Assembly (NCBI GenBank): GCA_016186995.1
Contig: JACPKQ010000022.1
Coordinates: forward strand, 62,001 to 126,000
Source of the DNA: Deltaproteobacteria bacterium
GTDB lineage: Bacteria > Bdellovibrionota > JACOXK01
Length of the DNA: 64,000 bases
Direction of reading: 5' to 3'
Shown here: positions 16,557 through 25,440 of the stretch, one piece after another
Layout: each line of letters begins with the position of its first letter
Position numbering within the stretch: the first letter of the stretch is position 1
Made by a program: the position numbers and the translations under genes
Notes under the pieces: model-generated
The model's input: the letters and a program-made list of their open reading frames with translations, nothing else
What the model was told of the DNA's origin: nothing
Databases searched by the model: none

Positions 16557-18107
16557 CTAATCATTTTTTTTAGGGATTTGTACAGTTGTTAAAAACTTGG
16601 TGTACAGCCCTCTTTGAACTCTGAAGAAATAAGTTTCTCCTTCCTTAAATTGAGAAACCATTTTTTCGACATCTTTGACAGTACGCACTTCTTTTTTATC
16701 AATATCAAGAATAATGTCTTTCTTTTGAAGATTGGCTGCTTCTGCAGGAGAACCTGATTCAATAGCTGTGATGACAACGCCTTCTGATTTTGGAAGTTCA
16801 AGTTCATTGGCTAATTGTTTTGTAATTTGTGCAACAGAAATACCGACTAGGTTTTCGGTTTTTTTGCTTTCTGATTTTTGAGCCAAGCGTTCATCTTTTC
16901 TTTCTTCGGTGACGACTTTAAATGTTTTCAATTTTCCGTCTCGGAGTACTTTAACATTAACTGTTATATTTGTACCCAGGCTTCCTACAAGTCGGATAAG
17001 ATCACGGGTTGTTTTAATTTTATGATCGTTCACTTCAACAATAATATCCCATGCTTTAATTCCTGCTTTATCTGCAGGGTCTCCCTCAAAAATTTGGGTG
17101 ACAACAACCCCATCTTGGTTTTCTGGAATATTAAACTTTTTTCTCATTTCATCTGTGATTTCTTGAATACCCACACCCAACCAACCACGAATGACTTTTC
17201 CCTCTTGAAGTTGGGGAAGAAGATCTTTAGCAATATTAATAGGAGTCGCAAAACCAATGCTTTGAGCATTTCTTAAAATAGCAGTATTAATGCCAACCAC
17301 TTCTCCATGGGTGTTAATGAGTGGGCCACCACTATTGCCGGGGTTAATGGCTGCATCTGTTTGAATAAATGTATTGTAAGGGTGCTGAATGCCTTGATCG
17401 TCCAAAATTCTTCCTTTTGAACTCACAATACCTGCGGTGACGGTGTGACTAAAGCCAAAAGGATTGCCAATAGCCAAAACCCACTCTCCCTTTTCCAGCT
17501 TATCAGAGTCGCCTAGGGGTAAAAAATGAAGTTTTTTCTTGGGCTCTATTTTAATCAAAGCAATATCTGTTTGCTCATCTTTTCCGATAACTTTAGCATC
17601 GTATTCTTTATCATCTTTCTCGCCATTATCTTTGACTAAACGCACTTTAATTTCATCGGCTTCGGAGACAACGTGATTATTAGTGATGATATAACCTTCT
17701 TCATTAATAACAAAACCAGAGCCTAAACTTTTTTGTTTAAATTCTTTAAAGCGAGGTTGTCTTTCGCGATCTTGACGTGGTGTTCGTGGAACACCAAAGA
17801 AATCATCATTATTAAAAAAATCACCAAAAAAATCCCACGGTGAAATAAATTGTTGTTTCACCGTTGTTGTAGTGTAGATGTTCACAACAGCAGGTTCCAA
17901 ATTTTTTGTAAGATTTTTAAAGAGATGCAGAAATTCTGAAACATGGGCTGATTTTTCTAAGCTACTTGTCTCTTCTTGTTTTTCTGTCCAGAGAGGTTTT
18001 TTAGTGGATTCTGCTTTTTGTGGAAACTCAACTTTGCAAGAAGCAATCACCAAAAATAGAGAAACGGCAATAAACAAAAAGGCAGGCATCCATTTTTTAT
18101 ATTTCAT
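16557..18107 (-). CDS. degQ: HtrA/DegQ-family periplasmic serine protease
   Basis: A 516-residue envelope protease-chaperone. The N-terminus is a lipoprotein-like signal (VSLFLVIASC), so it may be membrane-tethered. The trypsin-like domain has the catalytic His in ITNNHV, Asp in QTDIALIKIEP and Ser in INPGNSGGPL. Two PDZ domains follow (first with GWLGVGIQEIT, second with LVGISVAQITKQL). Such proteins degrade misfolded periplasmic or outer-membrane proteins. Which HtrA paralogue it is cannot be decided from the sequence. The DUF1844 gene upstream overlaps it by four bases. Confidence 0.93.
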   Translation of the reverse strand: MKYKKWMPAFLFIAVSLFLVIASCKVEFPQKAESTKKPLWTEKQEETSSLEKSAHVSEFLHLFKNLTKNLEPAVVNIYTTTTVKQQFISPWDFFGDFFNNDDFFGVPRTPRQDRERQPRFKEFKQKSLGSGFVINEEGYIITNNHVVSEADEIKVRLVKDNGEKDDKEYDAKVIGKDEQTDIALIKIEPKKKLHFLPLGDSDKLEKGEWVLAIGNPFGFSHTVTAGIVSSKGRILDDQGIQHPYNTFIQTDAAINPGNSGGPLINTHGEVVGINTAILRNAQSIGFATPINIAKDLLPQLQEGKVIRGWLGVGIQEITDEMRKKFNIPENQDGVVVTQIFEGDPADKAGIKAWDIIVEVNDHKIKTTRDLIRLVGSLGTNITVNVKVLRDGKLKTFKVVTEERKDERLAQKSESKKTENLVGISVAQITKQLANELELPKSEGVVITAIESGSPAEAANLQKKDIILDIDKKEVRTVKDVEKMVSQFKEGETYFFRVQRGLYTKFLTTVQIPKKND

Positions 18108-18529
18108 TGATTTTCTCCTTTAGTAGCATCGACATAACGCATTCTTAAATCGTAAAGAAAATTATCTAAAAGTTTTTCTTCATCTCTTGTGAGGTTACCT
18201 TTTGTTTTTTGTTTGATAAGGGCTAAAAGATCGATGTTTTGTTTAGCAGCGGGTAAATTTTTCTGATGTTTCCCTGTTGTAGGGTTGGGGGCTGCACCTA
18301 GTTCAACTAAAGCTGCGGAACCGAGAGAAAAAACAAAAGTTGCAAAGTTAATTTCTCCACCACTTTGTTCATCTTGTGGGCTTCCTTGAGGCTCTCCGAA
18401 GTGCATATCTTCTTTATTTTCTGTGTGGGAGTCGGGGACCCCTTCTCGAATATTGCCTTTGGAATCAAACCGTCTTTTATCATGAATTTTAACTTCTTCG
18501 TTTTCTTCTTTAGTTTTTTTATCAGTCAT
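18104..18529 (-). CDS. DUF1844 domain protein
   Basis: A 141-residue protein with a charged N-terminal half and a C-terminal DUF1844 domain: INFATFVFSLGSAALVELGAAPNP, then NLPAAKQNIDLLALIKQKTKGNLTRDEEKLLDNFLYDLRMRYVD. The function of this family is unknown. Coupled to the HtrA gene by a four-base overlap (ATGA), and 13 bases downstream of htpX, so the three may form an envelope-stress operon; that last point is inference. Confidence 0.85.
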   Translation of the reverse strand: MTDKKTKEENEEVKIHDKRRFDSKGNIREGVPDSHTENKEDMHFGEPQGSPQDEQSGGEINFATFVFSLGSAALVELGAAPNPTTGKHQKNLPAAKQNIDLLALIKQKTKGNLTRDEEKLLDNFLYDLRMRYVDATKGENQ

Positions 18530-18542
18530 AAAATCTCCTTTG

Positions 18543-19370
18543 CTAGAAACGCATATTTTCTAAACGTTTAATTCTTTCTTCTGTAGATGGATGTGTACTA
18601 AAAAGATGAATTACACCCTTGCCTTTAAGAGGGTTTGAAATAAACAAATGCGCTGTTTGAGGGGATGCAGGAAGAGTAGCCTCTCTACTTATTTTTCGAA
18701 GAGCATTTGCAAGAGCATAAGGGTTGTGTGTTGTTTTAGCGCTTGCTTCATCAGCCAAAAATTCACGTGATCTTGAAACCGCTAATTGAATGAGCATAGC
18801 AGCAAGAGGCGCAATAATAGCTGTGAGAATGAGGGCAAAAGGATGAGGTCTGTCTCTATCTCCTCCTCCAACGCCAAAAATGGCTGACCATTTAGCAATA
18901 TTAGCAATCATCATAATGGCTCCTGCTAAAGAGGCAGCAATCGTACTTACGAGAATGTCTCTGTTTTCAACATGGCCTAACTCATGCGCAAGGACACCCT
19001 CAAGTTCTTCTTCTGAAAGTGCTTCTTCAATGCCTTGTGTGACGGCAACAGCTGCGTTTTGTGGATTTCTTCCTGTTGCAAAAGCATTCAAGGCACGGGA
19101 AGGAATACGGTAAACTTTTGGCATAGGAAGATTTTTGATGTGAGCTAACTTTTGTACAACTTCGTAAGTTTTTTCAGAAGGGTCTATAGGTGTTGCTTTA
19201 TAAAGTTTTAAAACAATTTTGTCAGAGTACCAGTAACTAAAAAGATTCATGAGAAGAGAGATGACGAAAAAGAGAATCATGCCATTTTGACCGCCTACTA
19301 TGCCACCAATGGCGATAAGAAGACAGGTCAAGCTTGCTAAAAGAAGTGTTGTTTTTAATGTGTTATTCAT
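18543..19370 (-). CDS. htpX: HtpX-like M48 membrane metalloprotease
   Basis: A 275-residue inner-membrane zinc protease for quality control of membrane proteins. Two N-terminal helices, the zinc motif HELGHVENRD, two further helices, and the third ligand region SREFLADEASA are all present. VYRIPSRALNAFATGRNPQNAAVAVTQGI is the standard segment before the motif. Length is slightly short of the usual 280-295. First gene of a probable htpX-DUF1844-htrA operon. Confidence 0.95.
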   Translation of the reverse strand: MNNTLKTTLLLASLTCLLIAIGGIVGGQNGMILFFVISLLMNLFSYWYSDKIVLKLYKATPIDPSEKTYEVVQKLAHIKNLPMPKVYRIPSRALNAFATGRNPQNAAVAVTQGIEEALSEEELEGVLAHELGHVENRDILVSTIAASLAGAIMMIANIAKWSAIFGVGGGDRDRPHPFALILTAIIAPLAAMLIQLAVSRSREFLADEASAKTTHNPYALANALRKISREATLPASPQTAHLFISNPLKGKGVIHLFSTHPSTEERIKRLENMRF

Positions 19371-19472
19371 AAAACTCCTTAAATTTTATACGTTTGTAAA
19401 AAGAAACGGGTTTACGAGCCCTTACTAATATAGGTATGCCTGCATCCCAAGTCAATGGATAGGAAGTCGCCT

Positions 19473-21941
19473 TCAAATGCTATCAGTGCTTCCTATGTAG
19501 AATTTGTCTGGGTGTAAGTACTCTTCAATCAGTTTTAAGGTTTCAGAATAAGAAAGAAGTTGAGTATATTTTTCTGGATTTAATGGAAGATCAAAAAGAA
19601 CAGCTTTGCTCAAGAACAGGGGGCGTTTAAGAGAATTTGAAAACATATATTCTTTTTTGGTTAAAAACCTATTTTTAATCCATGTCCATTCTTTTTGTGG
19701 CAATTTTTTATTATAAAGATTTTTAATTGTGTTTTGAAATTGTTTAAGAACAGTTTTTTTTAATACTTCTGAAGAAATAAATTCAAAGGCAAAGAGTGAA
19801 TCTTCAGGATAATCAAAAAAATAAGAATTAAGAAAATGAGGGTGATTTTGTTCTAGCTCATGCGTTAGGTACCCAAAAAGAGGAGCACTACTTGGGTTTT
19901 TAACACTTACAGGAAACCCAGCTGATAAATGTAAGTAGCGAGCGCCACTGTGCTCAGAGCTTTCTCGAATGAGTAAAGGAGGTGAGGGTGGGAAAAAGCT
20001 TTCTTTTTGAGAAACATTTTGTGACATTTTTTGAAAGTATTCCTCAATATGGGATTTGGCTTTAAGACTTGTCATATTTCCTGTGAAACAAACGAGCGTG
20101 TTTTGTGCAAAAATATTTTTTTCATAAAAACCAGCAAAGTCTTTTTCATCAAAATTTTCTTCAACTTTGATTTTTGAAAAACTCATTTCATGAAGAAGTG
20201 AAGAGGGTTTTGAAATAAAATAACTATTTGTTGCTTCAAAATATTTTTTTGCATTTTCAACATTTTGCTTTGTGAAATGAGGATGAAGAAAAATATCCGA
20301 GAGAAGAAAAATAAACTCTTTAATGTTATTTTCCGGTAAAGAAAAAGAATAACCTAAGTATTGTGGGTGAATAACGGGTTTAAGGGTTACATGAAGCCGA
20401 GTTAATTCTTCCTGAAGCGTGTGGGCATCAAATGTTTTTGTACTCTGAGTTAAAGTCAGTAGGAAGGTTTTTAAAAAATTTTGTGAAACATGGGTTGAAA
20501 GATTTTTAAAAAGAATTGTTCCATAAGTATAATCTAGACTTTTTTCTGTGAGAATAACGAGTTTTAATTGGTTTGAAAGTGTAAACTGCTCAACATTAAT
20601 TTTTTCTTGGTTTTTATGGTTTTTAAAACGTATAAAATTTTTTGTGGAAGGAGTAAAAGCAGTTTCACTGTCTAGTTTAAGATTTGTTTTTTCAACTTGA
20701 GTTTGAATTGTGCTTTCAATGAGAGAATAAGAGGGGATTGTGTTTTTAATATGAAAATAAGTTTCATATAATTTTTTAAAATCCTCACTGGGCGTTTTAA
20801 AAACATCTTTTATATTTTGAAAATTTTCTTTTGTAGCCGAAAGAAGAGCTATTTCACGTGCTTGGGTCGTATAAGAAGAACCTAAACTTTCATATTCTTT
20901 TAGAAAACTTTCTAAGCCCCCGTCATAAATAGATTGAGGGATTGCTTTTTTAAGTTGTTCTATCGTTGCAAAAAGAAGAACGTGTGCCTTCAAAACATCT
21001 TCACCATTGAGGCCAAATTGAAATCCATAAAGAGTGTTGTTTCCTAAAGGAAGTTCAAAAGTATTTGTTTCAATCGCAATATCTGTTTTAGAGAGATTTT
21101 TCAAAAATGCTTGTTTCAAAATGTGTAAAGCAAGACTTGTTTTCAGTTTCAAAACTTTTTCGGGGCCTATGAAAGATATAATAAGCTCTGCATGCTTAGG
21201 TGTGATTTGTGCTTGCGCTTTGATGTTGGAAGATGAAGAAGGTGACCCAAGCAGGGGCGCCTCGCCTTGTTGAAGATGAGTGGCACGCTTTTCAATAAAA
21301 CGAAGTAATCTTTTTGCATTAAAATCGCCTACAAAAGAAAGCGTGATGTTTTTTGAAGTAAATTTTTCTTTATAAAATTCAGTCAGGTTTTGTAAATTGA
21401 TATTTTCAATTTCTTTATCAGAATAACGTTCTTTTCCAAGAAAAACTTTTTCTGTGAATGAAAAAAAATCATTATAATTTTTTATTTTAATATTGTGAGT
21501 CACTTTGTTTATTTTAGTTGGGTCAAGATATGGTTTTGAAAGAAGATCAAAAAGTATTTCCACGGCTACTTCTTTTTTAGAACTAGGACCTTCTAAATCT
21601 ATTGTGAGATAATTTCCAAAGAGAGAGGTTTGAAGGGTGAGTTTATGACTATCCATATAATAGGGATCACTTCCTCTTAAAAGAAGCTTTTGAAAAGTTT
21701 TTGCATAGAGAAGTTCTTTGGCAGTTGGGGTAGAAGCACTTATTGGAATAAGAGTTGAAATACCTATTCTTGGTTTCAGACGATCTTCTTTAAGAAAAAC
21801 TGTGAGTCCATTGGGAAGACGTACTTTCGAAACACCTTCTCCATTTTGTGGAAGGTGAAACCACGTGCAGGAAGAAAAAATCAAGACACATACTAGAAGC
21901 AGAATTTTGAAGGAAATCTTGAACATAGCCGTCTTTTCCAT
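19473..21941 (-). CDS. M16-fold lipoprotein without the zinc motif
   Basis: An 822-residue protein with a lipoprotein signal (LLLVCVLIFSSC) and the insulinase-like opening VSKVRLPNGLTVFLKED. The fold continues with two M16 half-repeats, including the FYKEKFTSKNITLSFVGDF segment. The zinc-binding HxxEH, expected near residue 75, is absent: the aligned stretch reads AKTFQKLLLRGSDPYYMD. The second half also lacks it. Catalytically inactive M16 subunits exist that pair with an active partner; none is encoded in the window. An internal ATG at 21926 gives a shorter, standard lipoprotein signal. Confidence 0.8.
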   Translation of the reverse strand: MEKTAMFKISFKILLLVCVLIFSSCTWFHLPQNGEGVSKVRLPNGLTVFLKEDRLKPRIGISTLIPISASTPTAKELLYAKTFQKLLLRGSDPYYMDSHKLTLQTSLFGNYLTIDLEGPSSKKEVAVEILFDLLSKPYLDPTKINKVTHNIKIKNYNDFFSFTEKVFLGKERYSDKEIENINLQNLTEFYKEKFTSKNITLSFVGDFNAKRLLRFIEKRATHLQQGEAPLLGSPSSSSNIKAQAQITPKHAELIISFIGPEKVLKLKTSLALHILKQAFLKNLSKTDIAIETNTFELPLGNNTLYGFQFGLNGEDVLKAHVLLFATIEQLKKAIPQSIYDGGLESFLKEYESLGSSYTTQAREIALLSATKENFQNIKDVFKTPSEDFKKLYETYFHIKNTIPSYSLIESTIQTQVEKTNLKLDSETAFTPSTKNFIRFKNHKNQEKINVEQFTLSNQLKLVILTEKSLDYTYGTILFKNLSTHVSQNFLKTFLLTLTQSTKTFDAHTLQEELTRLHVTLKPVIHPQYLGYSFSLPENNIKEFIFLLSDIFLHPHFTKQNVENAKKYFEATNSYFISKPSSLLHEMSFSKIKVEENFDEKDFAGFYEKNIFAQNTLVCFTGNMTSLKAKSHIEEYFQKMSQNVSQKESFFPPSPPLLIRESSEHSGARYLHLSAGFPVSVKNPSSAPLFGYLTHELEQNHPHFLNSYFFDYPEDSLFAFEFISSEVLKKTVLKQFQNTIKNLYNKKLPQKEWTWIKNRFLTKKEYMFSNSLKRPLFLSKAVLFDLPLNPEKYTQLLSYSETLKLIEEYLHPDKFYIGSTDSI

Positions 21942-22026
21942 TCATAGTAAGTGATCAAAAATGCCTTGTCGAGTTTATGTCACACGCATTATATCTTTCA
22001 CTTCATGGTTCGCGATTTAGGCTCTT

Positions 22027-22183
22027 AAAATGGTTACTATCTTTCGCTTCATGGCTCGCTGTAGTTGCCATATCGAATTCTTCATTATCCCGTAAGTGCT
22101 AAAGCACTGTCCGGGATGCACAGTTTTGAATATTTACAAATCGTGGGCTGCGCTTTATTTCCGCTCCAGATAGTAACCATTTT
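22027..22183. repeat. family-B element, copy 1 (minus orientation)
   Basis: Perfect 16-bp terminal inverted repeat (AAAATGGTTACTATCT at 22027-22042, its complement at 22168-22183) around a core that shares GCTTCATGGCTCGCT and TTTATTTCCGCTCCAG with copies at 37033 and 58714. A family-A hairpin (ATCCCG...CGGGAT, 22086-22117) is nested inside. A degenerate partial copy (CTTTCACTTCATGGTTCGC) lies just upstream near 21995. It is in the 648-base gap between the M16 gene and tadC. Confidence 0.75.
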
Positions 22184-22243
22184 CTCACATAAACTCGAAT
22201 GCAACATAAAGTTACCTAGTATGTTTTGAAGGCACATATAATC

Positions 22244-22397
22244 AAAAGATAGGGATAGTGCTTACAGAGGGTCGTGTCGGAAGGCAAGCTGGCTTGGTCC
22301 ACATAGAATATGTGGCAGATTGACTGAGACGCGAGGCGCACTTTTTCGCAGGAAAAAAGTGACGCCGTACCCGAGGGAAGTACTATCCCTATCTTTT
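22244..22397. repeat. family-C structured element, copy 1
   Basis: About 154 bases. Arms at 22244-22263 and 22378-22397 form a 20-bp stem with one G-U-type pair. The roughly 112-base core is nearly identical to that of the copy at 63751. Inside it are hairpins CCACATA-GAA-TATGTGG and a stem of GGCG...CGCC around CTTTTT...AAAAAG. The ending is followed by CCCATTTTAAGAACCTAAG, the same flank as other elements. Confidence 0.75.
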
Positions 22398-22589
22398 GTG
22401 CCCATTTTAAGAACCTAAGAACGAGCTATGGTGTGAAATATTAAGTGTTATCAAGTGGTTAGAAGTCATTGATAAGTTCTCACACAGTTTGTTCTGGCGA
22501 TTTCATTGACGCTTATACCCTAAGATGCTAAAATTATTAGCATAGGGGTTGTGTTGGATTTTCCGTCCTTGAAGGAGTCCTAACATTTT

Positions 22590-23513
22590 ATGAATACATT
22601 AGTTTTAGCCTTACTGGCACTCGGTGTGGGTGTGTTTTGGGCTAGCCTTCAATTTTTTAAGAAGGATGAGCTTGAAATTTACTCAGAAGAAAAGCTGGGT
22701 GAAGAGAAAACAAGAAAGACGCCTTCTCTTGTTTTTAAATTAGCCTTGCCTGTGATGAGCCGGTTCATGGTGCCATGGGTAAGAAATCTTAAAATTGATA
22801 ATTTTAGAAAGAAAGCCAAAAGAGACATTATCTCTGCTGGAATGGAAGAAGAAATTGACCCAGATGAACTTTTTTCTTTTAAAATTCTTTTAGCACTTCT
22901 TTTTCCTACAGTTATTGGTTTTGTGAGTATTTCGTATGGTTATGGTTTTTCTCCTTTGGCACTCATTGTTGTTGCTTTTTACGGGTATATTTTTCCTTAT
23001 CTCTGGATAAAATCAAGAATCAAACAACGCCATCAAGATATTCGTAGAGCCATGCCTTTTGTTGTTGATCTTCTTACTCTTTCAACAGAGGCAGGGCTTG
23101 ATTTTATGGGTTCGATTGCTCGTGTTGTTGAAAAATCAAAACCAGGTGCTTTTGTTGATGAGTTGCGACGTGCTTTACATGAAATTCAATTAGGAACATC
23201 TCGAGCTGATGCTCTCCGAAAAATGTCATGGAGAATTGACATGAGTGAGGTGTCTTCTTTTGTGGCCGTGCTTGTCAGTGCAGATCAAATGGGGGCCAGC
23301 ATCGGTCGTGTTTTAAGGGCTCAAGCAGATCAAATTCGAAATGAGAGATTTGTGAGGGCTGAAAAAATGGGAGCAGCAGCCGCCCAAAAAGTTTTATTGC
23401 CGCTTTTTTTCTTTATTTTGCCAGCGGTATTTCTCGTTATTTTTGGACCACTCGTTTTAAGAGTACTTCCAGATATTGGTGCTATTTTGGGTGGAGCAAC
23501 TATTGGTGGTTAA
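22590..23513 (+). CDS. tadC: TadC-like type II secretion F-domain protein
   Basis: A 307-residue inner-membrane platform protein of a Tad pilus. It has an N-terminal helix, two helices near residues 110-150, the T2SSF cytoplasmic helices (AMPFVVDLLTLSTEAGLDFMGSIARVVE), and a C-terminal helix pair ending LPAVFLVIFGPLVLRVLP, all as in TadC. It opens a tight operon with DUF192, FHA and PP2C genes, far from its partner tadB at 41.1 kb. An inverted repeat ATGCTAA...TTAGCAT (22525-22543) and AAGGAG lie upstream. Confidence 0.9.
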   Translation: MNTLVLALLALGVGVFWASLQFFKKDELEIYSEEKLGEEKTRKTPSLVFKLALPVMSRFMVPWVRNLKIDNFRKKAKRDIISAGMEEEIDPDELFSFKILLALLFPTVIGFVSISYGYGFSPLALIVVAFYGYIFPYLWIKSRIKQRHQDIRRAMPFVVDLLTLSTEAGLDFMGSIARVVEKSKPGAFVDELRRALHEIQLGTSRADALRKMSWRIDMSEVSSFVAVLVSADQMGASIGRVLRAQADQIRNERFVRAEKMGAAAAQKVLLPLFFFILPAVFLVIFGPLVLRVLPDIGAILGGATIGG

Positions 23514-23866
23514 TGTTTTTTCGAATCGAAAATAAAAAAGAGGGGAAGATTGTGGCCGAGAAAGCAATGTTAGCCGATACTTTTTTTTCAAGATTGAAAG
23601 GACTTTTAGGTACAAAAAAACTAGATAAAGGGGAAGCACTTATTTTAGAGCCATGCCAAAGTGTGCACACTTTTTTTATGAAATATGATTTAGATATTAT
23701 TTTTTTAAATAAAGAAAACATTGTTATTGGAGTGGCTGAACATCTTAAACCCAACAGACTTTCTGCATTTTACAGGCACGCATCCAAGGCTGTTGAACTT
23801 CCTTCTGGGAGTATTGTCGAGGGGAGAGTCACTGTTGGAGAAAAGTTGGAGTTTATACAAATATGA
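23513..23866 (+). CDS. DUF192 family protein
   Basis: A 117-residue DUF192 protein: FFSRLKGLLGTKKLDKGEALIL, EPCQSVHTFFMKYDLDIIFLN, and VELPSGSI are the hallmark segments. No signal peptide is seen, unlike many family members. The function is unknown. In myxobacterium- and Bdellovibrio-like genomes DUF192 genes often accompany Tad genes. It overlaps tadC by one base (TAATG) and the next gene by four. Confidence 0.85.
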   Translation: MFFRIENKKEGKIVAEKAMLADTFFSRLKGLLGTKKLDKGEALILEPCQSVHTFFMKYDLDIIFLNKENIVIGVAEHLKPNRLSAFYRHASKAVELPSGSIVEGRVTVGEKLEFIQI

Positions 23867-25440
23867 TAAGACTTATTGTAAGAGAGGGTTTTTTAGAAAA
23901 AAAAGAGTTTTCTCTTCAAGATGGTACTTACATTTTAGGAAGAGATCCAACATGTGATCTTGTTTTACACGCCAACGGTGTTTCAAGACGACACGCAAAG
24001 ATTGAAGTAAAAGGGCAGTATGTTGCTGTTTCTGATTTGGGAAGTTCTAATGGTGTTTTTATTAATGGACTTCAAGTACAAGAAAAAGAGCTTCACCAAG
24101 GGGATATTATTTCTTTTGCTAATGTTGCTTTAGAAGTGTCTTTACAACCTGTTTTTGTTCCTTCTCACGATTTAAGTAGCCCTCCTATAGGCCCCTATAC
24201 AACCCCACCTGCACAAAAGAGTTTTCAATCAAAATTTAAAAAATGGTTTCATGAAAATGCTGAACGAGAGTTCAATCAACTTCTTCACAATGTTCATTTG
24301 AGTGTTATTTATGGAGGACTTTTTTTAGGTTTTGTAGTTGTTAATCTATTTTTTACTTTAGGGCCTTCTATTTCAGAGAGCCAACAATTTATTAAAAATG
24401 AAGCACATAAAAGAGGAAGTTTTCTTGTTTCACGACTTGTTGATTTAAATGAACAGGCTATCATTCATAATGATATTTCAAGAATTGATGTGAGCAACAT
24501 TGACGAACTAGAAGGAGTTGTTTCAGCTGTGATTGTTCGTCCCTTTGTTGATTATGAAGGTAAACTCAGAGCTGAAATCATAGCCCCTATTCACAGAGCT
24601 GCTGCAATGGATATGGGTGAGCCTTGGCAGAAGAAATCACTTGGAAAAATTAAAGAGATCGTCGATACCGATGGAAATAAGAAAAAGATTGTTACACAAG
24701 ATCAAAGCTTTTATGTGCATGAAATTGATGATCAAAAAATTCTTTTTTCAAAACCTATTTTTGAAACTGTGAGTGGGGAACAAAGCGTTGCTGCTCTAGC
24801 ACAAGTTACATTAGGTGTTCCAGGGCTTAAGATAAACTCAACAACTTATTGGACGATGTTTACAAAAGCACTTCTTGCAGCTTTATTTTTAAGTTTTATT
24901 TTTCTTCTTCTTTTACAAAAATTAACAAAACATCACTTAAGCCTTCTTTATAAAAATATTTCTTCACCACAAGCTTTGGAGGGTGGAGTTATTAAATCAC
25001 CCGTTAAGTTTGAACCTATACAAAAAATTGTAAATGCTATGAATGAGGCTTTAGATACTATTAAAAATAAAGCATCTTTAACAACAGAAAGCTTAACAGA
25101 AGACTATAACCAAGAAAAAATTGAAGCCCTTCTTAAAGCATCTCACGAAGGGATGGCCATTCTTGATTTTTCAAATAGGATTGTTGCTTTAAATCCACAA
25201 TTTGAAAATTTTTTTCTCATTCCAGAAGGAAGTGCTCATTACCAAAATATTATGGATGTGATGGAAGATACTTCTTTAGTAGAGAGTATTTTAGAATTGG
25301 TGAAAAACCAAATTATCAAAGGTGAAAGGCTTACACGTCGTGATGGGCATGTGGTTGATGTTCAAGTTCAGTTTGTAAGAAATCAAAGAGGAAGTATCGA
25401 GTATTCTATTTTATCTGTGAGAGAGGTATTGGTGGCATGA
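23863..25440 (+). CDS. FHA-domain membrane protein with C-terminal PAS-like domain
   Basis: A 525-residue protein. Residues 1-90 form an FHA domain that binds phosphothreonine, with the conserved YILGRD, SRRHAK and SSNGVFING. A transmembrane helix lies near residues 145-170, a periplasmic region of about 150 residues follows, and a second helix lies near 325-350. The C-terminal part has a PAS-like fold (KASHEGMAILDFSNRIVALNPQFENFFLIPEG). No kinase or cyclase output domain is seen, so it may be a phospho-dependent scaffold. It is coupled by four-base overlaps on both sides. Confidence 0.85.
   Translation: MIRLIVREGFLEKKEFSLQDGTYILGRDPTCDLVLHANGVSRRHAKIEVKGQYVAVSDLGSSNGVFINGLQVQEKELHQGDIISFANVALEVSLQPVFVPSHDLSSPPIGPYTTPPAQKSFQSKFKKWFHENAEREFNQLLHNVHLSVIYGGLFLGFVVVNLFFTLGPSISESQQFIKNEAHKRGSFLVSRLVDLNEQAIIHNDISRIDVSNIDELEGVVSAVIVRPFVDYEGKLRAEIIAPIHRAAAMDMGEPWQKKSLGKIKEIVDTDGNKKKIVTQDQSFYVHEIDDQKILFSKPIFETVSGEQSVAALAQVTLGVPGLKINSTTYWTMFTKALLAALFLSFIFLLLLQKLTKHHLSLLYKNISSPQALEGGVIKSPVKFEPIQKIVNAMNEALDTIKNKASLTTESLTEDYNQEKIEALLKASHEGMAILDFSNRIVALNPQFENFFLIPEGSAHYQNIMDVMEDTSLVESILELVKNQIIKGERLTRRDGHVVDVQVQFVRNQRGSIEYSILSVREVLVA

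Noticed and set aside
21942..22589. Hidden gene in the 648-base gap before tadC
   Set aside because: The gap is filled by family-B and family-C elements and a short inverted repeat; no coding frame with a start signal was found.
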